Shown here piece after piece: positions 17,777 to 25,894 of a stretch of 56,220 nucleotides of DNA. The DNA lies in assembly GCA_937928405.1 (NCBI GenBank), contig CALFWZ010000049.1, positions 1 through 56,220 on the forward strand, in the 5' to 3' direction. Position 1 is the first letter of the stretch, and every line of letters starts with the position of its first letter. The notes under the pieces are model-generated. The model had not been told where the DNA came from. It made no database searches and saw only the letters and a list, made by a program, of their open reading frames with translations. A program made the position numbers and the translations under genes. This DNA comes from an uncultured Saprospiraceae bacterium. Its GTDB lineage: Bacteria > Bacteroidota > Bacteroidia > Chitinophagales > Saprospiraceae.

Positions 17777-18781
17777 TTAATGCCGCAAGTACTGTGCAAA
17801 TAGGATTTCTATGGCGGCTGTTTCTGGAGAAGGTTCGTTGGTTTGACTTGGCCAGACATCGCCCAAGTTAGTAAAAGCAGCGCAATAACCATGTTTCCGA
17901 ATTAGGGCCAACGTTTCTGATTTCACCTGATCTGCTGTTACGACAAAATCATAATTTCTTAATCCAATGGCGAGTAACCAATTAAGCAGCGGCTGAATGG
18001 GTCCCGTTGATGAAGGATGGTCGGGTTGCACCCAAGCAGCACAAAAATAAGCAGGCATTCCATCCTTTTCGAGATAACGAGGATGCAATAAATGCTGCAA
18101 CATGGCTTCGGCTTTTTCCTGGGTAGGAATTTTAGCATAAAGGGGTAACAATCCGGTCAAATGAAAAAATGGGGTAGGCGAATCCGTTAGCCAACTATCC
18201 CGCTGATAATTACCTGTATTTTCGTTCCAATACTTTTCGTTAAAACAATAAATCATTAGCTCATAGCCTTCGATTAGGGGAGCAATATTTAGTTTATGAA
18301 CACCTCCAGCCTTAATCAATTCAGCAGTCGCTCGGATAAACAAAATATTGGTCAATAAATCAGAAAAGCCGTTTTCTTGCTCCTTAATTTTAAGCAATGG
18401 ATCTCCGTCCATAAAAATAGATGGCCAAGCTTGCGTTTGTAATAATCCATCATCTGAGGTGTAATGATCGAAGATGAAATTATATTGTGCTAGACAAAGC
18501 GATAAGATTTCATTTTTGTCATCTGAGGATAAGGCTATTTTGGGATTGGTGGTAACCATCCGACAAAAATTGATCATGGTGAAAAAGAGCATCACTAAAG
18601 ATTCGTCATTAGGTGGTGTAGCAGTAGCTGACGTTAGCGTTTCCTGCAACGTCTTGAAAGCTTTTTCCGAATCGTCACTAGCTAGTGCTGCCGCTGCCAA
18701 GACCCGCTGCCAAGATGTCGCAGTTTCAGAGGTAAGCACCGTTTTTAAATCTATATCAATGGTAGTTGTCAGAGGTTGCAA
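17777..18781 (-). CDS. (alpha/alpha)6-toroid protein resembling MGH1/GH63-type glycoside hydrolases
   Basis: 334 residues, no signal peptide. Segments such as YWNENTGNYQRDSW, FFHLTGLLPLYAKIPT and PIQPLLNWLLAIGLRNYDF follow the pattern of the C-terminal toroid of GH63/MGH1-like glucosidases. It is short compared with full enzymes (usually more than 450 residues) and the tryptophan-rich RGPxWxxxN motif is weakened (STGPIQPLLNW), so activity is uncertain. Placement directly upstream of a GH13 alpha-glucosidase supports a role in alpha-glucoside use. Other six-hairpin families cannot be excluded. Confidence 0.55.
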   Translation of the reverse strand: MQPLTTTIDIDLKTVLTSETATSWQRVLAAAALASDDSEKAFKTLQETLTSATATPPNDESLVMLFFTMINFCRMVTTNPKIALSSDDKNEILSLCLAQYNFIFDHYTSDDGLLQTQAWPSIFMDGDPLLKIKEQENGFSDLLTNILFIRATAELIKAGGVHKLNIAPLIEGYELMIYCFNEKYWNENTGNYQRDSWLTDSPTPFFHLTGLLPLYAKIPTQEKAEAMLQHLLHPRYLEKDGMPAYFCAAWVQPDHPSSTGPIQPLLNWLLAIGLRNYDFVVTADQVKSETLALIRKHGYCAAFTNLGDVWPSQTNEPSPETAAIEILFAQYLRH

Positions 18782-18961
18782 ATCTGCCTGTTTTTAATAG
18801 GAACTTCCTGTTCCGGACAAAATAATTTCAAAGGTAATTAAATAATTGGAGGTAAAAAACGTTATCTTACTGGTATGTTTAAACCTTCTATGAATTTTGG
18901 TGGTCTACACCAAGGGACAACTTAATATTAGACGTTATTCTCAATAATAAAAAAATTACGC

Positions 18962-19471
18962 ATGAAACAGTTTTTCATTTTAACAATCCTATTAGTTGGT
19001 AGTATGAGTTTGTCGGCACAAACCGCTACTAAATCAACAAAAGCCATGATGGCGACAGCTAAGATTAACTGGCTGACCCTAGAAGAGGCCCAAGAATTGA
19101 ATAAAACCAATCCTAAGAAAATTATCGTGGACTTATATACTGAATGGTGTGGCCCTTGTAAGCGGATGATGCAACAAACCTTTACCGATCCAACACTCAT
19201 CAAATATCTTAACGAAAATTTTTATGCTGTTAAATTTAACGCTGAAAGCCAGGCTCCTGTAAATTTCAAAGGAAAACTATACAGCAATCCAACCTTTAAT
19301 CCAGCAAAATCGCCTCGCCAACGCAACGCCGTTCATCAGTACACGAGGACAACCGGTGTCAGAGGATATCCAACCTTAATTGTTTATAACTCAGAAGTTG
19401 AAATTATTGACCGCATCGTAGGGTTCCAGCTTGCACCTCAGGTAATGCGAAAATTGAAGAAATTGAAATAA
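18962..19471 (+). CDS. Periplasmic thioredoxin-like protein
   Basis: 169 residues with a signal peptide (MKQFFILTILLVGSMSLSAQ). The thioredoxin fold follows, with the redox motif EWCGPCKRM (Cys at about 63 and 66) and the cis-proline loop GVRGYPTLIVY. A longer insert between them (KLYSNPTFNPAKSPRQRN) differs from plain thioredoxin and resembles DUF255/thioredoxin_7-type proteins. Likely a periplasmic thiol reductase or oxidase. It is monocistronic and ends at a very strong hairpin. Confidence 0.85.
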   Translation: MKQFFILTILLVGSMSLSAQTATKSTKAMMATAKINWLTLEEAQELNKTNPKKIIVDLYTEWCGPCKRMMQQTFTDPTLIKYLNENFYAVKFNAESQAPVNFKGKLYSNPTFNPAKSPRQRNAVHQYTRTTGVRGYPTLIVYNSEVEIIDRIVGFQLAPQVMRKLKKLK

Positions 19472-19485
19472 GGATCAAAGATTTT

Positions 19486-19541
19486 ATGGCTAGTTGGCCC
19501 TCTTTTCATATGAAAAGAAGGCCAACTAGCCATATTTTTTT
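19486..19541 (+). terminator. Strong palindromic terminator after the thioredoxin-like gene
   Basis: A 48-bp nearly perfect palindrome: ATGGCTAGTTGGCC (19486-19499) and GGCCAACTAGCCAT (19520-19533) around TCTTTTCATATGAAAAGA, with one mismatched pair, followed by a run of eight T. It can serve the convergent gene at 19583-19816 as well. Its GGCTAGTTGGCC arms match the arms of the hairpin at 51186-51290. Confidence 0.8.
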
Positions 19542-19582
19542 AAAGAAAAATTCGGAATGACTCCTGTTTTTTCTCCTATCAT

Positions 19583-19816
19583 TCAAGTTGCTAGATAATA
19601 AACCAATCCGAGTGCAACTATCAAAACCATTACATAAAAAATGACTTCGATCAATAATGAACGACGTGCGATCTTTTGCATATTGACTTCATCGATGGGC
19701 GCTTTTTGACCGGAAAATCCTTTCCCAGTTAATCCGCTTTTTCTAAGACCGCTCTGCTTTCGCTGTAAATTGCGGTTATTTTTATTCGATAAAATTGCTC
19801 CTAGTGAAAATCCCAT
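19583..19816 (-). CDS. Small membrane protein of unknown function
   Basis: 77 residues: a basic, Asn/Gln/Gly-rich N-terminal half and one C-terminal membrane segment (IEVIFYVMVLIVALGLVYYLA). No known domain. A-rich context before the ATG and a convergent strong terminator support a real short gene. It could be a tail-anchored protein with the basic half in the cytoplasm. Confidence 0.55.
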   Translation of the reverse strand: MGFSLGAILSNKNNRNLQRKQSGLRKSGLTGKGFSGQKAPIDEVNMQKIARRSLLIEVIFYVMVLIVALGLVYYLAT

Positions 19817-19924
19817 GACTTCTTGATGTTGATCTAATCATAAGATACATCAAAACGATCACGTCTTACTCCTCTCTTCGACAGAACAGGTATTTTATTC
19901 GACTAAACTGTCTAATAAATTCAT

Positions 19925-20746
19925 TTATAAATCACGTCGTTTCAATATCCAATTTGTCATTCCAATATTAAATATCAGCCACCCCGTAGCGATAAGCATT
20001 GCTCTGATAGGAATCATGTCAGAGACTTCCATCAAACCATATCGCTTAAGCGGAAAAGGCACTAAATTTCGTAAAGATTGTACTGGGAAAAAATCTGCAA
20101 TCTGACGAAATTCATTGGACATTCGTGGGAAGTCATAAAAAAAGAACGCCAAGAAAGGTTCAAAGGCTACTGTATACATCAGCAATCCAATGATTAATAA
20201 CGCACCTTTTCGGGTAGCAATAATCAACAACATCGCAAAACACAAAAAGATAAATACATCAAAGAAAAACGCTACCAAAAAATGCGTATTGACAAACATC
20301 GAAGCACGAGAATCGGGGTGTCCATAAATCATTCCCGTAATCAACCCGCCGATCACAACCAGTAGGACAGCATAAGCTGCAATCGCTCCGTTGAGTAATA
20401 ATTTGGAAATTAACCAATCCTTTTTTTCAAAACCATCAATCACATTTTGTCGAATAATTCGGTAATTGATTTCATTATTGATAGACATAATGACGATAAA
20501 GGCCAGAATGATTTTAAATAGAGAAGTAAGCCAAGCCAAGTTCTGCCAAATATCTGGAAAATCATACATCGGCAACATGGTCGGATTAAAACCATTAAAA
20601 TCTGCTCCTTGATTTTTCAACCAAGTAAGAAACGCCATTCCACCAAAACAAATACTGAGTGAAAACACGGTATACATCCCCATCAAAATCCAAAAGGGAC
20701 GATAGTTTTTAAGTTTAAGCCATTCGATTTTCAGGAGTCTATTCAT
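19925..20746 (-). CDS. ABC-2 type transporter permease
   Basis: 273 residues with about six membrane segments; the first is at 18-38 after KIEWLKLKNYRPFW, the usual opening of ABC-2 permeases, and NNEINYRIIRQNVIDGFEKKDW is the typical coupling segment. It overlaps the ATPase gene by 8 bp. Together they form an exporter of the kind often used for lipids, antibiotics or toxic peptides. It is the last gene of the unit that starts with the ECF sigma gene at 25106. Confidence 0.85.
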   Translation of the reverse strand: MNRLLKIEWLKLKNYRPFWILMGMYTVFSLSICFGGMAFLTWLKNQGADFNGFNPTMLPMYDFPDIWQNLAWLTSLFKIILAFIVIMSINNEINYRIIRQNVIDGFEKKDWLISKLLLNGAIAAYAVLLVVIGGLITGMIYGHPDSRASMFVNTHFLVAFFFDVFIFLCFAMLLIIATRKGALLIIGLLMYTVAFEPFLAFFFYDFPRMSNEFRQIADFFPVQSLRNLVPFPLKRYGLMEVSDMIPIRAMLIATGWLIFNIGMTNWILKRRDL

Positions 20747-21632
20747 GTTCCGATAGTATATTTAAAAATTCTTTTTCTAAACTTCCTTCTTTTTTCACTA
20801 GGTGGTTGATTGGAATATTTTGTTCTAGCAAAAACTGTCCAATCGCTGTAGTGGTTATTTGGCTATCGGTTTTTAAAATGCATTGGTCAGCGGTCATGGT
20901 TAACTCCTTAATTCCTGAAAATCGTGCTAAGGCATTTTTCAGGACTTCTAAATCTGAGCTGCCAACTTCAATTGTTTTCTGACTTAACAACGCGTCTTCT
21001 ACTGTGCCCTGGAATAGCTTTTCTCCTTTGCGAAGCACCATAAAATCCGAACACACTTTTTGCACTTCATCTAGTAGATGACTGGCCAAAATAATCGTTT
21101 TACCCGTTTGGGCAATCTCGATGATCAGTTCTCGGATTTCGACAATTCCTTTTGGATCAAGGCCGTTGGTGGGTTCATCAAAAATCAATACTTCTGGATC
21201 AGACAACAATGCCGCACCAATAGCTAATCGTTGTTTCATCCCCAATGAATAGGTTTTAAAAGGATCGTTCCGACGTTCATAAAGACCAACCGTTTCTAAG
21301 GTTTTATCAATTGCTTGATAAGAACATTGTTTGATCTCTGCAATAATTTTTAGATTTTGCACCGCCGTGAGGTAAGGTAAGAAACAAGGTATTTCTAGAA
21401 TAGCACCAATCTGTCTACGGCTTTCTGGTGTCGGTGGTTTTCCAAACCAACGATAAGACCCCGAGGTAGCCTGAATGACATTGAGCAACATACCCAAGGT
21501 CGTCGTTTTTCCACTACCATTTGGTCCCAATAATCCGAAGACCATTCCCTTTTGAATAGAAAAATCCAGTTCATTAAGAGCAGTCAAACGCTTATATTTT
21601 TTGGTTAGTTTTTCGGTTCCTAAAATTTCCAT
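20739..21632 (-). CDS. ABC transporter ATP-binding protein
   Basis: 297 residues. Walker A GPNGSGKTT (36-44), signature YSLGMKQRLAIGAALL, Walker B VLIFDEPTNGLDP, and H-loop ILASHLLDEV are all canonical. The C-terminal 80 residues are the accessory domain common in ABC-2 exporters of the NatA/CcmA type. The next gene encodes the permease (8-bp overlap), and the preceding DUF4252 lipoprotein gene ends 7 bp upstream, so all three are translationally close. Confidence 0.92.
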   Translation of the reverse strand: MEILGTEKLTKKYKRLTALNELDFSIQKGMVFGLLGPNGSGKTTTLGMLLNVIQATSGSYRWFGKPPTPESRRQIGAILEIPCFLPYLTAVQNLKIIAEIKQCSYQAIDKTLETVGLYERRNDPFKTYSLGMKQRLAIGAALLSDPEVLIFDEPTNGLDPKGIVEIRELIIEIAQTGKTIILASHLLDEVQKVCSDFMVLRKGEKLFQGTVEDALLSQKTIEVGSSDLEVLKNALARFSGIKELTMTADQCILKTDSQITTTAIGQFLLEQNIPINHLVKKEGSLEKEFLNILSEHE

Positions 21633-21639
21633 AATTGGT

Positions 21640-22425
21640 CTACTCGGTTATGACAGTTTCCGTTGCTTGGGCTGCTTCGATAGAATCTTTTTTCAGTTGC
21701 TCGGCCGCTTCTATTTCCTTTTTTCGATCAGAATAACGTCTACGTCGAGTGGCTCGATCTGCATCTTGCCCCATTGCTTTTTTCAAAAAAGAAAGACCAG
21801 TTCCAGTTGTCTCTGCCTCCCGAAGATCTGTAGATAATTTCATTAATTTCACATAGTTCACTTTTCCTAATAAATGAATTACATAATTAACTGTACTATC
21901 ATTATAAATCAAAATGGCTTCTCTTCCATTCTCTCTACCCAATAATTTAAAATCTGAATACTTATCTTCCATCTCTGCATACAGCGAAAAACCCTCTTCT
22001 ATTTTCAATCCTTCTACCACCTCTTTTTGCTTAGCATCATCAAATCGATCCGGCCACATCGAAAGCACACTCAACCGACGTACCTCTTTGATTGCTTCAT
22101 TCCAATTTGGCAGATTATCAACATTTACCATCCGCATCGTCGATGGATAGAAAAAATAACTGGTCTGAATTAATTCTGAGGTGTAAAACAAATGATCCGT
22201 TTTTCTTAATCCTCGCATAATTTCCGACTCTCCGCTACTCCCTGAGGTACAACCTCCAATCACAAATAGCATCAACAGTGAAAGAAAGCAATTAATAAGA
22301 GGGAAAAATGCTTGCTTCTTCCTTTTTGCCGCTGGCAGTTTACTTTCTTCTATCACGCATTCATCCACGGTTGAGGAAAGTAAACTGCCATTAGCAAACA
22401 CCAAAGAGCCTTTAAAGTATTTCAT
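21640..22425 (-). CDS. DUF4252-type lipoprotein with a palindrome-derived N-terminal insert
   Basis: 261 residues as read from the ATG at 22425. A lipoprotein signal (CFLSLLMLFVIGGC) starts only near residue 45; the preceding 40 residues are polar and are encoded largely by a palindrome (22333-22390). The first five codons (MKYFK) joined to AFFPLINCFLSLL would make a normal lipoprotein signal peptide, so the intervening segment looks like an in-frame insertion. The mature part follows the DUF4252 pattern (ILIYNDSTVNYVIHLLGKVNYVKLMKL). The C-terminal tail is charged. It starts 9 bp after the previous DUF4252 gene. Confidence 0.65.
   Translation of the reverse strand: MKYFKGSLVFANGSLLSSTVDECVIEESKLPAAKRKKQAFFPLINCFLSLLMLFVIGGCTSGSSGESEIMRGLRKTDHLFYTSELIQTSYFFYPSTMRMVNVDNLPNWNEAIKEVRRLSVLSMWPDRFDDAKQKEVVEGLKIEEGFSLYAEMEDKYSDFKLLGRENGREAILIYNDSTVNYVIHLLGKVNYVKLMKLSTDLREAETTGTGLSFLKKAMGQDADRATRRRRYSDRKKEIEAAEQLKKDSIEAAQATETVITE
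22333..22390. repeat. Palindrome inside the coding sequence of the DUF4252 lipoprotein
   Basis: TGGCAGTTTACTTTC (22333-22347) and GAAAGTAAACTGCCA (22376-22390) form a perfect 15-bp stem with a 28-nt loop. The loop begins TTCTATCACG, as does that of the intergenic hairpin near 51222 (TTCTATCGCA), linking it to an intergenic repeat family. Confidence 0.75.
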
Positions 22426-22434
22426 AATTAGGTT

Positions 22435-22962
22435 TTACTCCGCTACTTTTTCAAATTGCTCCATTCCCTTAATCTTCAAAGCCTTAGAAATTTTCCCAAT
22501 GCTTGCCAAGTCAATTTCTCCATAGACACTCATCACCATAAAATTATCGGGCCCGCCCATAATCATCAGTAATTCTTGAATCACTCCACCTGCATTTTCA
22601 CGAATCATAAAAGCGACATTTTCGCGGCGATCTTCTACGGTCATTAACTCTTCAAAAGTACCGTCGTTTTCAATCGTTTCCAGTGCATCATAATAGCGAT
22701 TTAATAGATTTGCGTTTTTATTATCATCGGTAAACAAGGCTTTTACTCCTTTCAATTTAGCCATTGCTGCTAAAATTTCTTGCTCACTTTCGTCATCTGT
22801 CTCAATTTCTGTAAAGAGCGAAAACATCTTATTGGTGACACTAACTTTCGTAAAAGAGGTATCGCGCTGATATTGAGAGAAGTGTTTAGAAACAGCGTTT
22901 TTTTGTGCATAAGTAGTGAATGATATTAATACCATAACTACTAGAATTGATAACTTTTTCAT
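22435..22962 (-). CDS. DUF4252 domain secreted protein
   Basis: 175 residues: signal peptide (KKLSILVVMVLISFTTYAQ) followed by one DUF4252 domain, with the repeated pattern AMAKLKGVKALFTDD, YDALETIENDGTFEELMTVE and LMIMGGPDNFMVMSVYGEIDL. The family is widespread in Bacteroidota next to ECF sigma/anti-sigma pairs; no biochemical role is established. It is the middle of three DUF4252 genes here and closely precedes the lipoprotein paralogue. Confidence 0.85.
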   Translation of the reverse strand: MKKLSILVVMVLISFTTYAQKNAVSKHFSQYQRDTSFTKVSVTNKMFSLFTEIETDDESEQEILAAMAKLKGVKALFTDDNKNANLLNRYYDALETIENDGTFEELMTVEDRRENVAFMIRENAGGVIQELLMIMGGPDNFMVMSVYGEIDLASIGKISKALKIKGMEQFEKVAE

Positions 22963-22989
22963 TTTTATTTTATTTAGTTATTATACTTC

Positions 22990-23100
22990 GAGTCATTTTT
23001 TAATTTTCTTTAATTTCGCATTTATTCAAGCAAACGCTCCTTCGTCGCTTTTTGCTTTCATAAATTCGGAAGAAAAATTAAACAATCCTCTCAGCTTAAA
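22990..23100. repeat. Diverged copy of the intergenic repeat seen after ftsK
   Basis: The stretch TTTCTTTAAT, then GCTCCTTCGTCGCTTTT, then ATAAATTCGGAAG and CCTCTCAGCTT parallels 36281-36372 in order and spacing. It fills the gap between two DUF4252 genes in what is otherwise a tight operon. Confidence 0.55.
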
Positions 23101-23147
23101 ATTTAAATTGATTTGGAGCGTACGTCTCCGTTATTTTCAGTCAACCT

Positions 23148-23990
23148 CTATGGTCGATTATTAGATTTTAGAATACGATAATTTTTAAACCTTCCGTCAG
23201 GCGCGGTCAGTCGCACCACAAAGGTTCCTGCTGGTAAGTCGGCTAAATTAATCTGGTGTGGTAAACTGACGTTTTGTGCCACCTGTAATCTCTCACCGAC
23301 GAGTGAGTAGAATTCAATTTTAAAATTTTCATCGGTTGTTTTTTTCGCCTCTAGTCGAATAAAAGAACTGGCTGGATTTGGGAAAATTCGAATTCCTAAA
23401 TCTTCATCCCAAGTTTCTTGAGGTATTTTTCCACTTGCTACGGAAGGACCAAAACTCAGTTCCTCGGCCGCAATATTTTGAAATTGCTTAAACCACTCTT
23501 TTCCATTTTTTCGTAAAACAGTAGTTATCGTAGAAAGGGTTTTTAAATCAATTTTTCCGTAAAGCGTAGCTACCATAAAATTTTGCTCCGCTCCTACGAT
23601 AATCGAAAGTTCTCTTACTACCTCCTCTTCCTCTCGAATGGTCATCAATACATTTTCTTGTTTTGTATTTATCGACATCAACTCCTCATAAGATTCGTCC
23701 GCCATGATTGTTCGTACCGCTTCGCTGCTTAAAGCATTAGCCGTTTCATCATGCTCTAGAAAAATCGCTTTCACACCGTTTAGCTGCTGAAAGGCCCGAA
23801 TAAGTCGTAGCTCCGCAGGATCTTCCGTTTTGATATTGGCAAACCGCTCAAAGGTAGTTCGATCCAGATTTATTTTTTCGATATTTGGATCTTTTTCATG
23901 TTTCTCAAAATGTCGAGCAATCATATCCTCTTGAGCGATCACCGCCGTAAGGGAGAAAAAGAATACTAAAAACAGGTTTAATGCTTTCAT
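23148..23990 (-). CDS. DUF4252 protein with T9SS sorting domain
   Basis: 280 residues from the ATG at 23990, chosen over an upstream Met because the signal peptide (MKALNLFLVFFFSLTAVIAQ) starts there. One DUF4252 domain (RAFQQLNGVKAIFLE ... GAEQNFMVATLYGKIDLKTL) is followed by a type A sorting domain (IFPNPASSFIRLEAKK ... DLPAGTFVVRLTAPDG). It is therefore predicted to leave the cell by the type IX system, unlike its two paralogues (one periplasmic, one lipoprotein). It is the third gene after the ECF sigma gene. Confidence 0.87.
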   Translation of the reverse strand: MKALNLFLVFFFSLTAVIAQEDMIARHFEKHEKDPNIEKINLDRTTFERFANIKTEDPAELRLIRAFQQLNGVKAIFLEHDETANALSSEAVRTIMADESYEELMSINTKQENVLMTIREEEEVVRELSIIVGAEQNFMVATLYGKIDLKTLSTITTVLRKNGKEWFKQFQNIAAEELSFGPSVASGKIPQETWDEDLGIRIFPNPASSFIRLEAKKTTDENFKIEFYSLVGERLQVAQNVSLPHQINLADLPAGTFVVRLTAPDGRFKNYRILKSNNRP

Positions 23991-24121
23991 ATTTTTTTGA
24001 TTTTTATTGTTTTTGAATACTGTTTTTTTTGGCAATAAAGTTTTTATAACTTAGAACACCAATCCATTTTTCTTGGTGACTTAGTACACTGTGCATTAAG
24101 TGTCTTTGTGGCCTTTTCAAA

Positions 24122-24610
24122 TTATTTACTAATTCGTTGTTTGGTCTCCGAAAATTTATCCAACTGTCCAACTGCATCTTTGCCTTTATTTAGTTTGGAC
24201 GCAATCAATAAGAGCGCAGATTTTGCTTCTTCGTAAGACTGTTGAATTTCTTCTTGTGTATACACTTCTTCGGTGGTTGCGGTATTTATATTATTCGGTT
24301 GCATTTTCCAAATCAATGTTAGTCCCATCGCAACGATCAGTACTGCTGCAATACGAGACAAGTACGTATAATTAAATCTACTCGGCTCGTTTATTCGGCG
24401 AACGGGGGTATTTTCTGGAAGTTCGAATGAAATATTCGGATCAGATTTTAATGTAGCAAAATTTCCTAGCATCGAAAAATACCGTGCTGTTTCTGGATCG
24501 GTACCATCTGCATGGTCGATATACCACGCCTTTAGCGTTGCCTCTTCGGCTGGGGTTGTTTTTCCATCCCAATATTTTTGCACTAATATTTTTATTTCCT
24601 TAGACTCCAT
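24122..24610 (-). CDS. Probable anti-sigma factor, single membrane segment
   Basis: 162 residues. The N-terminal part (LVQKYWDGKTTPAEEATLKAW) is the short helical domain seen in Bacteroidota anti-sigma/FecR-type regulators, followed by one membrane segment (YLSRIAAVLIVAMGLTLIW) and a helical periplasmic tail. It overlaps the ECF sigma gene by 11 bp. It probably binds and holds that sigma factor. No FecR sensor domain is present, so the signal it senses is unknown. Confidence 0.75.
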   Translation of the reverse strand: MESKEIKILVQKYWDGKTTPAEEATLKAWYIDHADGTDPETARYFSMLGNFATLKSDPNISFELPENTPVRRINEPSRFNYTYLSRIAAVLIVAMGLTLIWKMQPNNINTATTEEVYTQEEIQQSYEEAKSALLLIASKLNKGKDAVGQLDKFSETKQRISK

Positions 24611-25106
24611 AATTAATTATTTTATCCATTTGTTTCCGGATGATTTTTCTAGCCCGAAATAGATTGACTTTTACCTGACTGTGGTTTAAATTTAGTATCT
24701 CTTCAATTTCTGCGTTGCTATACCCCATAAGTTCTCGTAAGCGAAAAATCTCTTTTTGCTGTTCAGGGAGTTTTTCTAAAACCAATCGAATCTGTCGAAG
24801 TAAATCGGAATGCTCTAAATGATCCGCTGCTGCGAAAGCGCCGACGGCATGCTGAACTTTTTCTAATGCTACTGGTTGCCTTTTGCGTTGACGTAACCGA
24901 TCTAAGGATTGATTTCTCACAACTCGAATACACCAAGCTTCTTGGTTGTCTACCTGATCCAATTGGTCCCTCTTGGTCCATAGCTTAATAAAAACATCCT
25001 GGAGAACATCTTCCGCCAAAGCGGTATCCAACGTAAGACTGAGCGCATAACGATACAGTTTTTCGCGAAGGGGTAAGATTTTTATATTAAATTGTTCTCT
25101 GGTCAT
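24600..25106 (-). CDS. ECF RNA polymerase sigma factor
   Basis: 168 residues. Region 2 (REKLYRYALSLTLDTALAEDVLQDVFIKLWTKR, with EAWCIRVVRNQSLDRLRQRKR) and region 4 (LPEQQKEIFRLRELMGYSNAEIEEIL, then NHSQVKVNLFRARKIIRKQM) are complete. No hydrophobic tail, unlike the factor at 6746. It is the first gene of a seven-gene unit: anti-sigma, three DUF4252 proteins, ABC ATPase and permease. Autoregulation is likely, but the target promoter is not identifiable by eye. Confidence 0.92.
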   Translation of the reverse strand: MTREQFNIKILPLREKLYRYALSLTLDTALAEDVLQDVFIKLWTKRDQLDQVDNQEAWCIRVVRNQSLDRLRQRKRQPVALEKVQHAVGAFAAADHLEHSDLLRQIRLVLEKLPEQQKEIFRLRELMGYSNAEIEEILNLNHSQVKVNLFRARKIIRKQMDKIINYGV

Positions 25107-25263
25107 TTGTCAGGAAGACGTTCTGATTTGCTTGGAAGTTACGGAGAAAGTAAGGTTTTTTTAAAATTTTCTTAACAATATATAATTTCGAGCGGTTTTT
25201 TATGCCAGTTACATTCAGATTTGAATCTACTAAATATTCAATTGTATTTAAACAACAACTTTT

Positions 25264-25881
25264 ATGAATACGAATAATAATTTCTCCATCACTTATAAAC
25301 TTCTTTTAGTTATTCTTTTTTTAGGTGTTGCTAATATGTTGATGGGACAAGATCCTGCCCTGCTCGATTTTAATACACAACGTTTAAAAATCAATCAGAC
25401 GGCGATGACGGTGCTCGGCGGGTGGGCCATTGGCAACCTTGCTTCGGGCGCATTACTTACTGGGCAAAAAATAGGAAAAGCCAAATATTTCCATCAAATG
25501 AACTTAGGTTGGGGTGCCATCAATTTAGGAATTGCTGGATTCGCTTATTATAATGCCGTCAAAACCGATCCTAGTAGTTTTGATTTATTGGGTAGTTTTA
25601 AAGAACAAGAAAAGATCACGCGTATTTTATTATTCAATGCTGGCTTGGATATCGGCTATATAATGGGTGGCGCCTATCTACGTGAACGAGCAAAAACAAC
25701 TACTAACAATCCAGAACGATTAGCTGGTTTTGGAGAAAGCATTATGTTGCAAGGTGCGTTTTTATTGGTTTTTGATCTAGCCGTTTTTTGGGCACATCAT
25801 CAACATGGAAAGGATTTGCATCCATTGATGGGTGGACTGAGTTTTAATGGGAATGGGTTGAGTTGGCGGATGGTGTTTTAG
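25264..25881 (+). CDS. Predicted membrane protein of unknown function
   Basis: 205 residues. A signal-like segment (YKLLLVILFLGVANMLMGQ) precedes four or so moderately hydrophobic segments rich in Gly and Ala (MTVLGGWAIGNLASGALLTG, WGAINLGIAGFAYYNAV, ILLFNAGLDIGYIMGGAYL, GAFLLVFDLAVFWAHH). A conserved-looking HHQHGKDLHP segment sits near the end and could bind metal. I do not recognise a characterised family. It is divergent from the ECF sigma gene and convergent with an MscS gene. Confidence 0.65.
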   Translation: MNTNNNFSITYKLLLVILFLGVANMLMGQDPALLDFNTQRLKINQTAMTVLGGWAIGNLASGALLTGQKIGKAKYFHQMNLGWGAINLGIAGFAYYNAVKTDPSSFDLLGSFKEQEKITRILLFNAGLDIGYIMGGAYLRERAKTTTNNPERLAGFGESIMLQGAFLLVFDLAVFWAHHQHGKDLHPLMGGLSFNGNGLSWRMVF

Positions 25882-25894
25882 TAGGAAATTCTGT

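Noticed and set aside
24040..24115. Regulatory role for the phrase-like repeat CTTGGTGACTTAGT ... GTGTCTTTGTGGC
   Set aside because: Only one copy is seen in the window and it has no clear symmetry; it resembles common low-complexity intergenic text of Bacteroidota.
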